A stretch of DNA of 64,000 nucleotides from a virus. Positions 37,600 to 44,296 of this stretch are shown here, in pieces. Made by a program: the position numbers and the translations under genes. Each line of letters opens with the position of its first letter. The stretch's first letter is position 1. The notes below the pieces were generated by a model that searched no databases, was not told the origin of the DNA, and was given only the letters and a program-made list of their open reading frames with translations. The stretch is from positions 33,812-97,811 of IMG/VR virus record IMGVR_UViG_3300037541_000522; one strand, written 5' to 3'.

Positions 37600-37850
37600 T
37601 TTCTGGTATCCTCAATTTTGAAAAAAATCATTACCGCAAGGCAAAGCGAATTAAATAGATAATTGCCCAGCAAAATCCAGTCTTGTTTAGGCCAAATATA
37701 AATAATGGTGAATATCTCGCCAATTGCCCAAAGGATTAAAAACATCCACGACAAACCCTCAGCGGATCGTTTACGGTAGCATTCGACAACCTGTGGAATT
37801 GCACAGGTTGCAAATGCAACCGATCCGATAATACCGATTGCATCCGACAT
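37596..37850 (-). CDS. SemiSWEET/PQ-loop membrane transporter-like protein
   Basis: 84 aa with three transmembrane helices. ATCAIPQVVECYRKRSAEGL is the PQ-loop signature, followed by SWMFLILWAIGEIF, the typical length of a SemiSWEET half-transporter. These form dimers that carry sugars or other small solutes in bacteria. Finding one in a phage is unusual. Sits between exonuclease and SprT-like genes. Confidence 0.75.
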   Translation of the reverse strand: MSDAIGIIGSVAFATCAIPQVVECYRKRSAEGLSWMFLILWAIGEIFTIIYIWPKQDWILLGNYLFNSLCLAVMIFFKIEDTRK

Positions 37851-37852
37851 AA

Positions 37853-38554
37853 TTAAATTGCCTTAAAGTGATTTTTGACCTGAAAATCGTACCATGTATG
37901 CGCTTTAAGATTATCGCGCCATTGTTTGCGCTTGATAATACTGGTCAGGATGGGCAATTCAAAATCGCGCGCATCCTCGATAGCGGTATGGGGTTCAATC
38001 TTAAATTCACCCTGAATAAATCCGCATACTGCCTCAGCGGTAGTCTTAAAAGACATATTACCCTTATCAGTCGGCGGATTAAATAAGTGATTCTCTAAAC
38101 AGAATTGACGATATTTGCGAGTTCCGCAAATATTACCGATTGCCGCTTGCCACAGGCAAAACCGATCCGTGAATAGGTCAAGATCAATCGCAGTATTGCG
38201 ACATTTACCCTCATCAAAGTTTAGATTATATGCCGTGAGAATAGGATTATATTTGCCTACCGCAAGCGCAAGCCAGCGATTAATTGCCGCAACTGATGCA
38301 AGCATACGCGCGCCAGAATCTAGCATGGCGACATATTGTGCTTCACGTTTACGCAAACCCGCAAAACCCCAAATATCTGATTTGTTTTTGTCGTGGAATA
38401 GAGTCTTATCCCCATATTCACCGCGAACCAGAACAGCACATTGTGTGAAAATCTTACCCTCACGATCAACAATTACCGCGCCAAAATCGGCCACGGTATC
38501 ATTAATCGTTGTCTCAGTGTCAACGATACAAAAAAACTGCTTGCGAGCCATCAT
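37853..38554 (-). CDS. DnaQ/RNase T-like 3'-5' exonuclease
   Basis: 233 aa. DEDDh motifs: CIVDTETT (Exo I), LTAYNLNFDEGK (Exo II), and PHTAIEDARD (Exo III). Family includes proofreading and RNA-trimming exonucleases. First gene of a three-gene unit with promoter at 38608. Confidence 0.85.
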   Translation of the reverse strand: MMARKQFFCIVDTETTINDTVADFGAVIVDREGKIFTQCAVLVRGEYGDKTLFHDKNKSDIWGFAGLRKREAQYVAMLDSGARMLASVAAINRWLALAVGKYNPILTAYNLNFDEGKCRNTAIDLDLFTDRFCLWQAAIGNICGTRKYRQFCLENHLFNPPTDKGNMSFKTTAEAVCGFIQGEFKIEPHTAIEDARDFELPILTSIIKRKQWRDNLKAHTWYDFQVKNHFKAI

Positions 38555-38607
38555 CTACCCTTTACCGGAAAGCGCCGGAAATCGCGCGCGGCAATTGCCA
38601 CACCCAG

Positions 38608-38636
38608 ATTCTAGCACAGAATCCAGCCCCATGCAA
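38608..38636 (-). promoter_or_regulatory. Sigma70-like promoter
   Basis: TTGCAT (38631-38636), 17-bp spacer, TAGAAT (38608-38613), upstream of the exonuclease gene. Confidence 0.7.
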
Positions 38637-38715
38637 AAAATTCTAGTGGGGCAAACCCTTGTGTACAAAATACGACACGGGCCAGGTTTTGTTACAATTA
38701 TTTACAATTTGGTCC

Positions 38716-38745
38716 TTGACACCGGCCCAATTTTAATAGTAAAAT
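38716..38745 (+). promoter_or_regulatory. Inverted-repeat promoter (copy 3)
   Basis: TTGACA (38716-38721), 18-bp spacer, TAAAAT (38740-38745); arms CCAATTTTA and TAAAATTGG; GGCGCC follows. A GTTACAA/TTTACAA direct repeat (38691-38709) ends 6 bases before the -35 box. Confidence 0.75.
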
Positions 38746-38759
38746 TGGCGCCAGCATGG

Positions 38760-38817
38760 TGTGATGTTATAACATAACATTGTTTCATGTGAAACAATGT
38801 TATGTTATAACATCACA
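38760..38817. repeat. Perfect 28-bp inverted repeat (hairpin leader)
   Basis: Arms of 28 bp (38760-38787 and 38790-38817) carrying TGTGATGTTATAACAT, the same sequence used in the twin hairpins at 37174. It should form a very stable hairpin in the rightward RNA of promoter copy 3. Confidence 0.9.
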
Positions 38818-38824
38818 TGGCCTG

Positions 38825-38853
38825 GGCAAAATAATAGGGGCGTATGCCCCTAT
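38825..38853 (-). terminator. Terminator after the 38-aa gene
   Basis: Stem ATAGGGGC/GCCCCTAT (38834-38853) followed leftward by TATTATTTTG. It overlaps the stop codon of the small gene. Confidence 0.75.
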
Positions 38854-38966
38854 CGTCCTTCAACCCATTGCCACATTACGGGTTCCTCCTCAAGGTATTC
38901 GCGCGCCCTGTATCGAGAGGTTGTTACCAGATGACCGACCAGTAGGAAGCAAAAGGCAGTTTTCAT
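38850..38966 (-). CDS. Small hypothetical protein, 38 aa
   Basis: ATG 38966 overlaps the HAD gene stop as TAATG, so it is translationally coupled. Short hydrophobic N-terminus (MKTAFCFLLVGHLV), then a charged tail (SRYRAREYLEEEP). Possibly a membrane or exported peptide. Confidence 0.5.
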   Translation of the reverse strand: MKTAFCFLLVGHLVTTSRYRAREYLEEEPVMWQWVEGR

Positions 38967-39439
38967 TAGTGTCCCTGCTTGCTTGGAATGTAAACTCCAC
39001 GGATACCGAAACGGTCGCAGACTGCTTTAAGGTAGTCCACATTATCCTCATAAAAAACAACATCGTCAGTCTGGAAGTTGACAAGGTTGAAAAACTTTGC
39101 TAGTCCACCGATTTTGAGGGTTCGACCTGATTGCGTATCGCCCTGTTTACGCGAAACGATATAATCGGGTTCGCCTAGAGTGTCGCGGATAAATTCTCGA
39201 TCCGGTTCGCCTAGTACGCGCGCAGTCGCAATTATGGTATACGTTTCAGGATCGTCAAGGTCTTGCCAGTATTCTTCGACCAGCGGTAAGAGTGAATCGT
39301 CAAGCGCGCGGTATTCATTCTCGCGCCAGTAGTCTAGGTCGATACGCTCGCCACGCTCATCGATGACGGTCCGGTAACGATGCAGCGAGCATACAATGGT
39401 TCCGTCCATGTCGTAAATTCTAACGCGCTTGATTGCCAT
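38966..39439 (-). CDS. HAD-like phosphatase
   Basis: 157 aa. Nucleophile motif YDMDGTIV, then IIATARV (motif II), a conserved Lys near KQGD, and FYEDNVDY (motif III). Similar to phage HAD phosphatases related to the T4 polynucleotide kinase phosphatase half. Substrate could be a 3'-phosphate or a nucleotide. Confidence 0.78.
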   Translation of the reverse strand: MAIKRVRIYDMDGTIVCSLHRYRTVIDERGERIDLDYWRENEYRALDDSLLPLVEEYWQDLDDPETYTIIATARVLGEPDREFIRDTLGEPDYIVSRKQGDTQSGRTLKIGGLAKFFNLVNFQTDDVVFYEDNVDYLKAVCDRFGIRGVYIPSKQGH

Positions 39440-39780
39440 TATTTTAATTCCATTGTGTGAAAGGGTTTCGGTTCATACCCTAGAGTATACATGATTTCCT
39501 GCCATGGTTTGCCGTGATGCCGCTTATATTTTCGCCATCCGTTCAGGCAGTAGTCGATATAATGTGCAGTCTCATGGGTGAGAATTTGCCCCATCATTTC
39601 ACGCCGGTATTCGCGCAAGTATGGGCCGCTGAGGGTAATCTCGCCAGTCTCCACAATGCACAAGCCAGCGGTACGGGTTAGCCGTTCCGAGATTTTGAAG
39701 GTTGGCGGGTTGTGCAATTCCAGTTCCGGCCAAATCCGGCAAGCATCTTGCCAAGGTTTTAAGAGCGGGTTTGAGTTCAT
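39439..39780 (-). CDS. SprT-like zinc metalloprotease, second copy
   Basis: 113 aa. ILTHETAHYIDYCL holds HExxH; GWRKYKRHHGKPWQEIM is the SprT-like follow-up block. Overlaps the HAD gene by one base. Only distant from the 37255 copy. Promoter at 39788. Confidence 0.75.
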   Translation of the reverse strand: MNSNPLLKPWQDACRIWPELELHNPPTFKISERLTRTAGLCIVETGEITLSGPYLREYRREMMGQILTHETAHYIDYCLNGWRKYKRHHGKPWQEIMYTLGYEPKPFHTMELK

Positions 39781-39787
39781 GAGTAAG

Positions 39788-39816
39788 ATAGTACAGGAAA
39801 ATCGCGCCTAGTGCAA
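39788..39816 (-). promoter_or_regulatory. Sigma70-like promoter
   Basis: TTGCAC (39811-39816), 17-bp spacer, TACTAT (39788-39793), 8 bases before the SprT-like ATG, so the leader is very short. Confidence 0.6.
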
Positions 39817-39883
39817 GCCAGGTGCCATTGTATTTTTCTATCGACACGCTCACGCCCATAGAAAAATTTTTTTGCAAAAACCC

Positions 39884-39913
39884 TTGACACCCGCCAATTT
39901 TATATGATAAAAT
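39884..39913 (+). promoter_or_regulatory. Inverted-repeat promoter (copy 4) with hairpin leader
   Basis: TTGACA (39884-39889), 18-bp spacer, TAAAAT (39908-39913); arms GCCAATTTTA and TAAAATTGGC; GGCGCC, then hairpin CCCAGGTGTTGCG/CGCAACACCTGGG (39919-39948). Confidence 0.75.
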
Positions 39914-39954
39914 TGGCGCCCAGGTGTTGCGTTTCCGCAACACCTGGGTTTACC

Positions 39955-40284
39955 CTAGTTTACGTCACCCTTGACAAATCGCAAAAAGTTCAGAGCAACT
40001 TCCAGCGTAGTCTCTCCGGGCATACGGGGAAACGAAACCGTTTCACCCTGAAAAGCCCGTTCCATTGCCAGAATCTCACCCTTGATCGGGTCATAGGCAT
40101 CGAAGTCTGCACAATAGGCAACTGCGATTTTAACCCAGTTCACGGAATTCCGGCTCCATGATTCAGGCACACTGGGACGAACCGCGACGGTAATTCCGTC
40201 CTCAACATCATAAACCAGCGAGCCACCTTCTCCCTCAAGGTCGGACAGAAGATTACGCCGTAAAACTTGATCCCATTTTTTCAT
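39955..40284 (-). CDS. Hypothetical protein, 109 aa
   Basis: ATG 40284 (MKKWDQVLRRNLLSDLEG) behind AAAGGGTTTATC. Alpha-beta pattern, no known motif. Probably co-transcribed with 40309 from the promoter at 40571. Confidence 0.55.
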   Translation of the reverse strand: MKKWDQVLRRNLLSDLEGEGGSLVYDVEDGITVAVRPSVPESWSRNSVNWVKIAVAYCADFDAYDPIKGEILAMERAFQGETVSFPRMPGETTLEVALNFLRFVKGDVN

Positions 40285-40308
40285 GATAAACCCTTTCAAG
40301 GTTAAGTT

Positions 40309-40539
40309 TCAGAGCCAGACCAAAACAAATTCTTCGTCGTAAGATACAGGCAAATCAGGAAAGTTATGCTCATCGAGCCAATCGTGTATATAGTACACAA
40401 ATTCCTGAGCATCGTGCGTGCTTGAGAACGATACCGCAACAGCCTTGCGATCCTTGTGAAGTGCAAGGTTATCGATGCCAGCCCAAATCGCGCCACATTG
40501 CATGGCATGGTCAACTATCATTTGAGGATCGTTCATCAT
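40309..40539 (-). CDS. Hypothetical protein, 76 aa
   Basis: ATG 40539 (MMNDPQMIVDHAMQCGAIW) with AAGG upstream. Compact alpha-beta protein. Function unknown. Confidence 0.55.
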   Translation of the reverse strand: MMNDPQMIVDHAMQCGAIWAGIDNLALHKDRKAVAVSFSSTHDAQEFVYYIHDWLDEHNFPDLPVSYDEEFVLVWL

Positions 40540-40570
40540 TTTGTTGCCTTGTGTTTTGTCCATGTAGAGA

Positions 40571-40598
40571 ATTATACAGGTTTTTGGGGATTGTGCAA
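40571..40598 (-). promoter_or_regulatory. Sigma70-like promoter
   Basis: TTGCAC (40593-40598), 16-bp spacer, TATAAT (40571-40576). Confidence 0.7.
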
Positions 40599-40667
40599 CC
40601 CAGGGCATATAAGGAAAACCCTAATGACCAAAAAACCACGCTGTTACAAATTGTTACAATTAAATGC

Positions 40668-40697
40668 TTGACACGGGCCAAAATTATATGATATAAT
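40668..40697 (+). promoter_or_regulatory. Inverted-repeat promoter (copy 5) with hairpin leader
   Basis: TTGACA (40668-40673), 18-bp spacer, TATAAT (40692-40697), both consensus; arms GCCAAAATTATA and TATAATTTTGGC; GGCGCC at 40701-40706; hairpin AGCGTGTTGT/ACAACACGCT (40707-40732). GTTACAA direct repeat at 40643-40661. Confidence 0.8.
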
Positions 40698-40769
40698 TTT
40701 GGCGCCAGCGTGTTGTAAAAATACAACACGCTCCCAGGCCTCGGGGCTTGCGCCCCGAGCCGTAGTGTG

Positions 40770-41090
40770 CTACGCCTTGCTGCGGATAAACTCCGCAATC
40801 GCAGCAAGCGCGCGCTTGTTTGCTTTGGCAAGTGAATCGGTATCCCCTTCTGAAAGGTTCAGTGCCTTGCCGATCATATCAGCGTGCTCATCCTTTTTGA
40901 CGGGAGCCTCGCCCGTTTTGGTTGTGTATTCCTTTTTCTGGTATACACCCTCGCGGGACAGTTTAGCAACAATCGACCGAACCGATTTGCCCATTGCCTT
41001 GGCAATATCCTCAACCTGTACCCCAGCCTTGTAATCGGCCACAAGTTTAAGGGTTTGTTCCGAAGTGTAGTTCGCAGTCTTTTCAGCCAT
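40770..41090 (-). CDS. Small HTH-type DNA-binding protein
   Basis: 106 aa (MAEKTANYTSEQTLKLVADY). HTH core GKSVRSIVAKLSREGVYQKK, then TTKTGEAPVKKDE and cap DSLAKANKRALAAIAEF. Closest paralog is 36653. Third gene of the unit starting at 41439, three bases after the membrane-protein gene. A GC hairpin (40742-40761) follows it, without a T-run. Confidence 0.7.
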   Translation of the reverse strand: MAEKTANYTSEQTLKLVADYKAGVQVEDIAKAMGKSVRSIVAKLSREGVYQKKEYTTKTGEAPVKKDEHADMIGKALNLSEGDTDSLAKANKRALAAIAEFIRSKA

Positions 41091-41093
41091 GAT

Positions 41094-41279
41094 TTATTCC
41101 CCTTTGTCAATAAATGAAATTCCAAGCAAGCCAGCAGCAAAGCCAGCAAGTGCCAGCATTACGCTGGTAAGCCAGTATACCACAGAACCAGTCGCGGGTA
41201 TCTGGTCAAGCCCGCCGGCTACGCCGGCAAGCAACACAATCCCAAAAAACACAAGCCCAAAACCTAACGCGCTTTTCAT
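41094..41279 (-). CDS. Small membrane protein, 61 aa, two TM segments
   Basis: Hydrophobic segments at about residues 5-22 (LGFGLVFFGIVLLAGVAG) and 33-53, short polar turn between, acidic end. Function unknown; an envelope effect on the host is possible. Confidence 0.55.
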   Translation of the reverse strand: MKSALGFGLVFFGIVLLAGVAGGLDQIPATGSVVYWLTSVMLALAGFAAGLLGISFIDKGE

Positions 41280-41286
41280 ATTAGCC

Positions 41287-41439
41287 TCAATAAAGATTGT
41301 AATTCATAACGTGGAAGATACGGCAACCCTTGTGCATTGCCTTGACAAGCCCGCAAGCATCTTGCTCGCTTTGAGCCTGTAGTGTAACAGAACCTTGCTT
41401 GCCTTGCAAGTAGTAACTGATTGTATAGGTGTTCCGCAT
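41287..41439 (-). CDS. Hypothetical protein, 50 aa
   Basis: ATG 41439 (MRNTYTISYYLQGKQGSV). The longer frame crosses its promoter. Beta-then-helix pattern with one CRIFHV stretch. First gene of the unit. Confidence 0.5.
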   Translation of the reverse strand: MRNTYTISYYLQGKQGSVTLQAQSEQDACGLVKAMHKGCRIFHVMNYNLY

Positions 41440-41473
41440 TGTGCTTCCAGGGTTGTGTGCTTCGATGTGTTTA

Positions 41474-41501
41474 ATTATACAGGGTTGAAAATTTTGTGCA
41501 A
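41474..41501 (-). promoter_or_regulatory. Leftward promoter with GTTACAA repeats
   Basis: TTGCAC (41496-41501), 16-bp spacer, TATAAT (41474-41479). The GTTACAA direct repeat (41508-41526) ends 6 bases before the -35 box, the same distance as at 36515, 38716 and 40668. Confidence 0.75.
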
Positions 41502-41635
41502 GCATTGAATTGTAACAATTTGTAACAGCGCCAGGCCTTGTGATGTTATAACGTAACAGGGGCGGTTTTTTGACTTGACAAACCAAAAAATCTGAGCGCC
41601 CACCCACGCGTGTAACACCAAGGAAAATTTACCCA

Positions 41636-41664
41636 TTGACCCTAAACCGCTAAACGTGTTACAC
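41636..41664 (+). promoter_or_regulatory. Promoter of the morphogenesis block with GACCCTAAA motif
   Basis: TTGACC (41636-41641), 17-bp spacer, TTACAC (41659-41664). Reads TTGACCCTAAACCGC, an exact copy of the dispersed motif. The poor -10 box suggests an activator, perhaps for late expression. Confidence 0.75.
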
Positions 41665-41686
41665 TTTAAAAAACTACAGGATCACC

Positions 41687-42154
41687 ATGAACCAACTACC
41701 CACCGACACCATCAACATAAGCCCCGAATTATTGGAGGTGGCTAATCTCTACCTAGAACACCAAAACACCCAGGAGGTAGCCACTGTCCTCCAGCTAGAA
41801 CCCCACGACGTTGCCCAGATCCTAAAGCGTCCAGATGTGAAATCCTACATTAACCAGGTATTCTTCGACTTAGGCTTCAACAACCGGTTTCGTATGCGCC
41901 GTGCCATGGACGCACTTATTAGTCAAAAGTTTCAGGAGCTGGAGGAGTCGCAAACGGGCAGCACCAAAGACATATCGGAACTACTTGCACTCTCACACAA
42001 AATGAGCATGGAATTGCTAGACCGTGAGATTCAGCTGGAGAAATTACGGCAAGGTGGGCCTAAAAATCAGGTTAATGTGCAGATCAACGAGGGCGGTGAC
42101 GGTACACGATATGGCCAGCTAATCCAGAAATTGCTGGGAGACAAACTTGCTTAA
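41687..42154 (+). CDS. terS: Terminase small subunit
   Basis: 155 aa. N-terminal helix-turn-helix (TQEVATVLQLEPHDVAQILK), central coiled helix (ELLALSHKMSMELLDREIQ) and a C-terminal tail. Its last 8 bases overlap TerL. Recognises phage DNA for packaging. Assignment rests on position and HTH pattern. Confidence 0.8.
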   Translation: MNQLPTDTINISPELLEVANLYLEHQNTQEVATVLQLEPHDVAQILKRPDVKSYINQVFFDLGFNNRFRMRRAMDALISQKFQELEESQTGSTKDISELLALSHKMSMELLDREIQLEKLRQGGPKNQVNVQINEGGDGTRYGQLIQKLLGDKLA

Positions 42155-43460
42155 GGTGTCGAGACCCGATGTAGAGTGGGACGGCATTCAAGAATTCGAC
42201 CCACATACCCGTTTTATTAAACTACCAATCGAAAACTATCTTAAGCTCATCGGAGCTTGGGATCAGCTAAACCGCGCGCAGCTGGCACTAATCAATGCGG
42301 TCAACAATCCACAATACCGTTTTGTTGTAGCCGCACTAGCACGCCGTCTAGGCAAAACCTATATTGCAAATATCATTGCGCAACTAGTAAGCCTAGTGCC
42401 AAACTGCAATGTCCTAGTGATCAGTCCCAACTATAATCTGTCCAGCATTAGTTTTGAACTGCAACGCAGGTTTATCAAACACTTTGAGTTGGAGGTGGAG
42501 CGGGATAACCTAAAGGACCGGGTAATTGAGCTGAGCAACGGGTCTACAGTCAGGATGGGTTCGCTGTCCACAGTAGATAGCACAGTTGGTAGATCGTACC
42601 AGCTTATACTCTTTGACGAGGCTGCCTTAGGCGACGGCGGTGAGGAGGCATTTAATATCCAGCTGCGTCCGACCCTAGACCGGGTAGATGCTAAAGCTAT
42701 ATTTATCTCCACACCTCGTGGCAAGCAAAACTGGTTCTCCCGATTCTGGGATCGTGGGTTCTCGGCAGAATTTCCGGAGTGGTGTTCACTCTGGGCAGAT
42801 TATGAAGAAAATCCCAGGATGAGCCCTAAAGATATTGAAGAAGCCCGCAGGTCTATGAGCAAGCAGGAGTTTGAGCAGGAATACCTTGCGTCATTCACTA
42901 CATTTGAGGGTCAGATTTATGAGTTACGGGATGATAACATCGTGCCTTGGGACCCCAAACTGCAGCTGGATCAGAGTACTCAGTTTATTGCGGGCTGCGA
43001 CCCGGGATACCGAGACCCCACAGCCTTCCTAGTAGTAGCCTACCTGCCGGATCCACGTGATGCAGGCGAGGATAGGTTCTGGGTTATACGTGAGTACGAG
43101 GAGGCCGAGCAGACTACCCAGTATCATGCCCAACAGATTAAAAACATGGCAGACGAGTTCCAGATTGAACTAATCTTTATAGATAGTGCGGCAGCACAGT
43201 TTGCTCAAGACCTTGCCTACCAGTATGATATTCCGACTGTGCGTGCTCGTAAAGATGTACTTCCCGGCATCGCGTACGTGCAAACCCTAGTCGCACAGGG
43301 TAAGCTATGGGTAGATCCGGGCTGTACCAAGACCGTAGAGGCACTCAACCAGTACAAGTGGGATGATCGCGAGGGGCTTACACGTGAGAAGCCTAAGCAT
43401 GATCGGTACTCTCACCTTATGGATGCGCTCCGCTACTGCTTATACTCGTTTACTAGATAA
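42147..43460 (+). CDS. terL: Terminase large subunit
   Basis: 437 aa. ATPase: Walker A-type ALARRLGKT (residues 63-71), Walker B ILFDEAALG, coupling motif near ISTPRG. Nuclease: GCDPGYRDPTAF and LIFIDSAAAQ, then a final Asp in HLMDALRY. Drives DNA packaging and cuts the genome. Confidence 0.93.
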   Translation: MLKVSRPDVEWDGIQEFDPHTRFIKLPIENYLKLIGAWDQLNRAQLALINAVNNPQYRFVVAALARRLGKTYIANIIAQLVSLVPNCNVLVISPNYNLSSISFELQRRFIKHFELEVERDNLKDRVIELSNGSTVRMGSLSTVDSTVGRSYQLILFDEAALGDGGEEAFNIQLRPTLDRVDAKAIFISTPRGKQNWFSRFWDRGFSAEFPEWCSLWADYEENPRMSPKDIEEARRSMSKQEFEQEYLASFTTFEGQIYELRDDNIVPWDPKLQLDQSTQFIAGCDPGYRDPTAFLVVAYLPDPRDAGEDRFWVIREYEEAEQTTQYHAQQIKNMADEFQIELIFIDSAAAQFAQDLAYQYDIPTVRARKDVLPGIAYVQTLVAQGKLWVDPGCTKTVEALNQYKWDDREGLTREKPKHDRYSHLMDALRYCLYSFTR

Positions 43461-43491
43461 TAATTATAACATAACTAGAAGGATTACACAA

Positions 43492-43803
43492 GTGAAAAAA
43501 TTTATTCTTGTTGCGGGATTGGTTTCCAGCGCGGCAGTGGCCCAAGATTTTGGGTATGTACAAACTCCTGTACTATGTGGCCCTTTTAGTCGGTTCTTAG
43601 AGGTAGTAGGTGACAAAGATATTGCTGAGCAACCATGGTGGCGTGGGCAAAATTTGGAGGCCAACTCTAGTTATCTTATATTTAAAAACCCTAAAACTGA
43701 TGCTTGGACGCTAGTTATAGTACATAAAAGTACAGCATGTTTACTAGGAGTAGGTACTGTAAGTGAAACGTACACTACCCCCAAGACTGAAAATGTGCAT
43801 TGA
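43492..43803 (+). CDS. Exported hypothetical protein, 103 aa
   Basis: GTG 43492 after AGAAGGATTACACAA. Signal peptide MKKFILVAGLVSSAAVAQ with an A-V-A-Q cleavage site, then a small beta domain with two cysteines (PVLCGP, TACLLG). Its presence between terminase and HNH genes marks it as an added gene. Could alter the host envelope. Confidence 0.6.
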   Translation: MKKFILVAGLVSSAAVAQDFGYVQTPVLCGPFSRFLEVVGDKDIAEQPWWRGQNLEANSSYLIFKNPKTDAWTLVIVHKSTACLLGVGTVSETYTTPKTENVH

Positions 43804-43828
43804 CTTATAGCTGCCCCGGTGGTATAAT
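43800..43828 (+). promoter_or_regulatory. Sigma70-like promoter
   Basis: TTGACT (43800-43805), 17-bp spacer, TATAAT (43823-43828), 10 bases before the HNH ATG. Confidence 0.8.
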
Positions 43829-43837
43829 ACTAACATT

Positions 43838-44296
43838 ATGGCAAAAAATACTCAAAAACGTATACCTGTAAAATGGATCCGAGACCGTGCCAAGGGTGCT
43901 TACCAAAAGCAATCCACTTGCTGGGTTTGTGGAACCAACCAAGACCTTGAACTACACCATACCCACAGTATTACCCTACTCCTTGAACGCTGGTGCCAAC
44001 AACTGGGCATCGAGCTGGATACGGATGATGAGGTACTTAGGGTACGGGATCAGTTCATTAGTGAGCATCACCGTGAGCTGTACGAACTAGTGTACACACT
44101 ATGTAATCCACACCACGTTCGCTTACACCAGATATTTGGCAAAGCGCCTGGTCTGGGTACTGCTCAAAAACAGCAGCATTGGTTGGAACTGCAGCGTCAG
44201 AAACAGAGTGGTGAAGTTTTCCAGCAGCCTACGTGGGGATCTCCGTTTAGTGAGTTTACCAGTGGAGATAGCCGTGGGAATAAAACAATTTTTTAG
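43838..44296 (+). CDS. HNH endonuclease
   Basis: 152 aa. STCWVCGTNQDLELHHTHS and TLCNPHHVRLHQIFG give the zinc cysteines and the HNH catalytic histidines. In HK97-like phages an HNH protein next to terminase helps packaging cleavage; a homing-type enzyme is the alternative. Has its own promoter and overlaps the portal gene. Confidence 0.82.
   Translation: MAKNTQKRIPVKWIRDRAKGAYQKQSTCWVCGTNQDLELHHTHSITLLLERWCQQLGIELDTDDEVLRVRDQFISEHHRELYELVYTLCNPHHVRLHQIFGKAPGLGTAQKQQHWLELQRQKQSGEVFQQPTWGSPFSEFTSGDSRGNKTIF

Noticed and set aside
38115-38777. 220-aa rightward reading frame
   Set aside because: Antisense to the exonuclease gene, which has intact catalytic motifs, a promoter and coupled neighbours.
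40766-40770. Inverted-repeat elements as leftward promoters
   Set aside because: On the leftward strand none of the five has a -35-like hexamer at normal distance, while all five match rightward with an 18-bp spacer.
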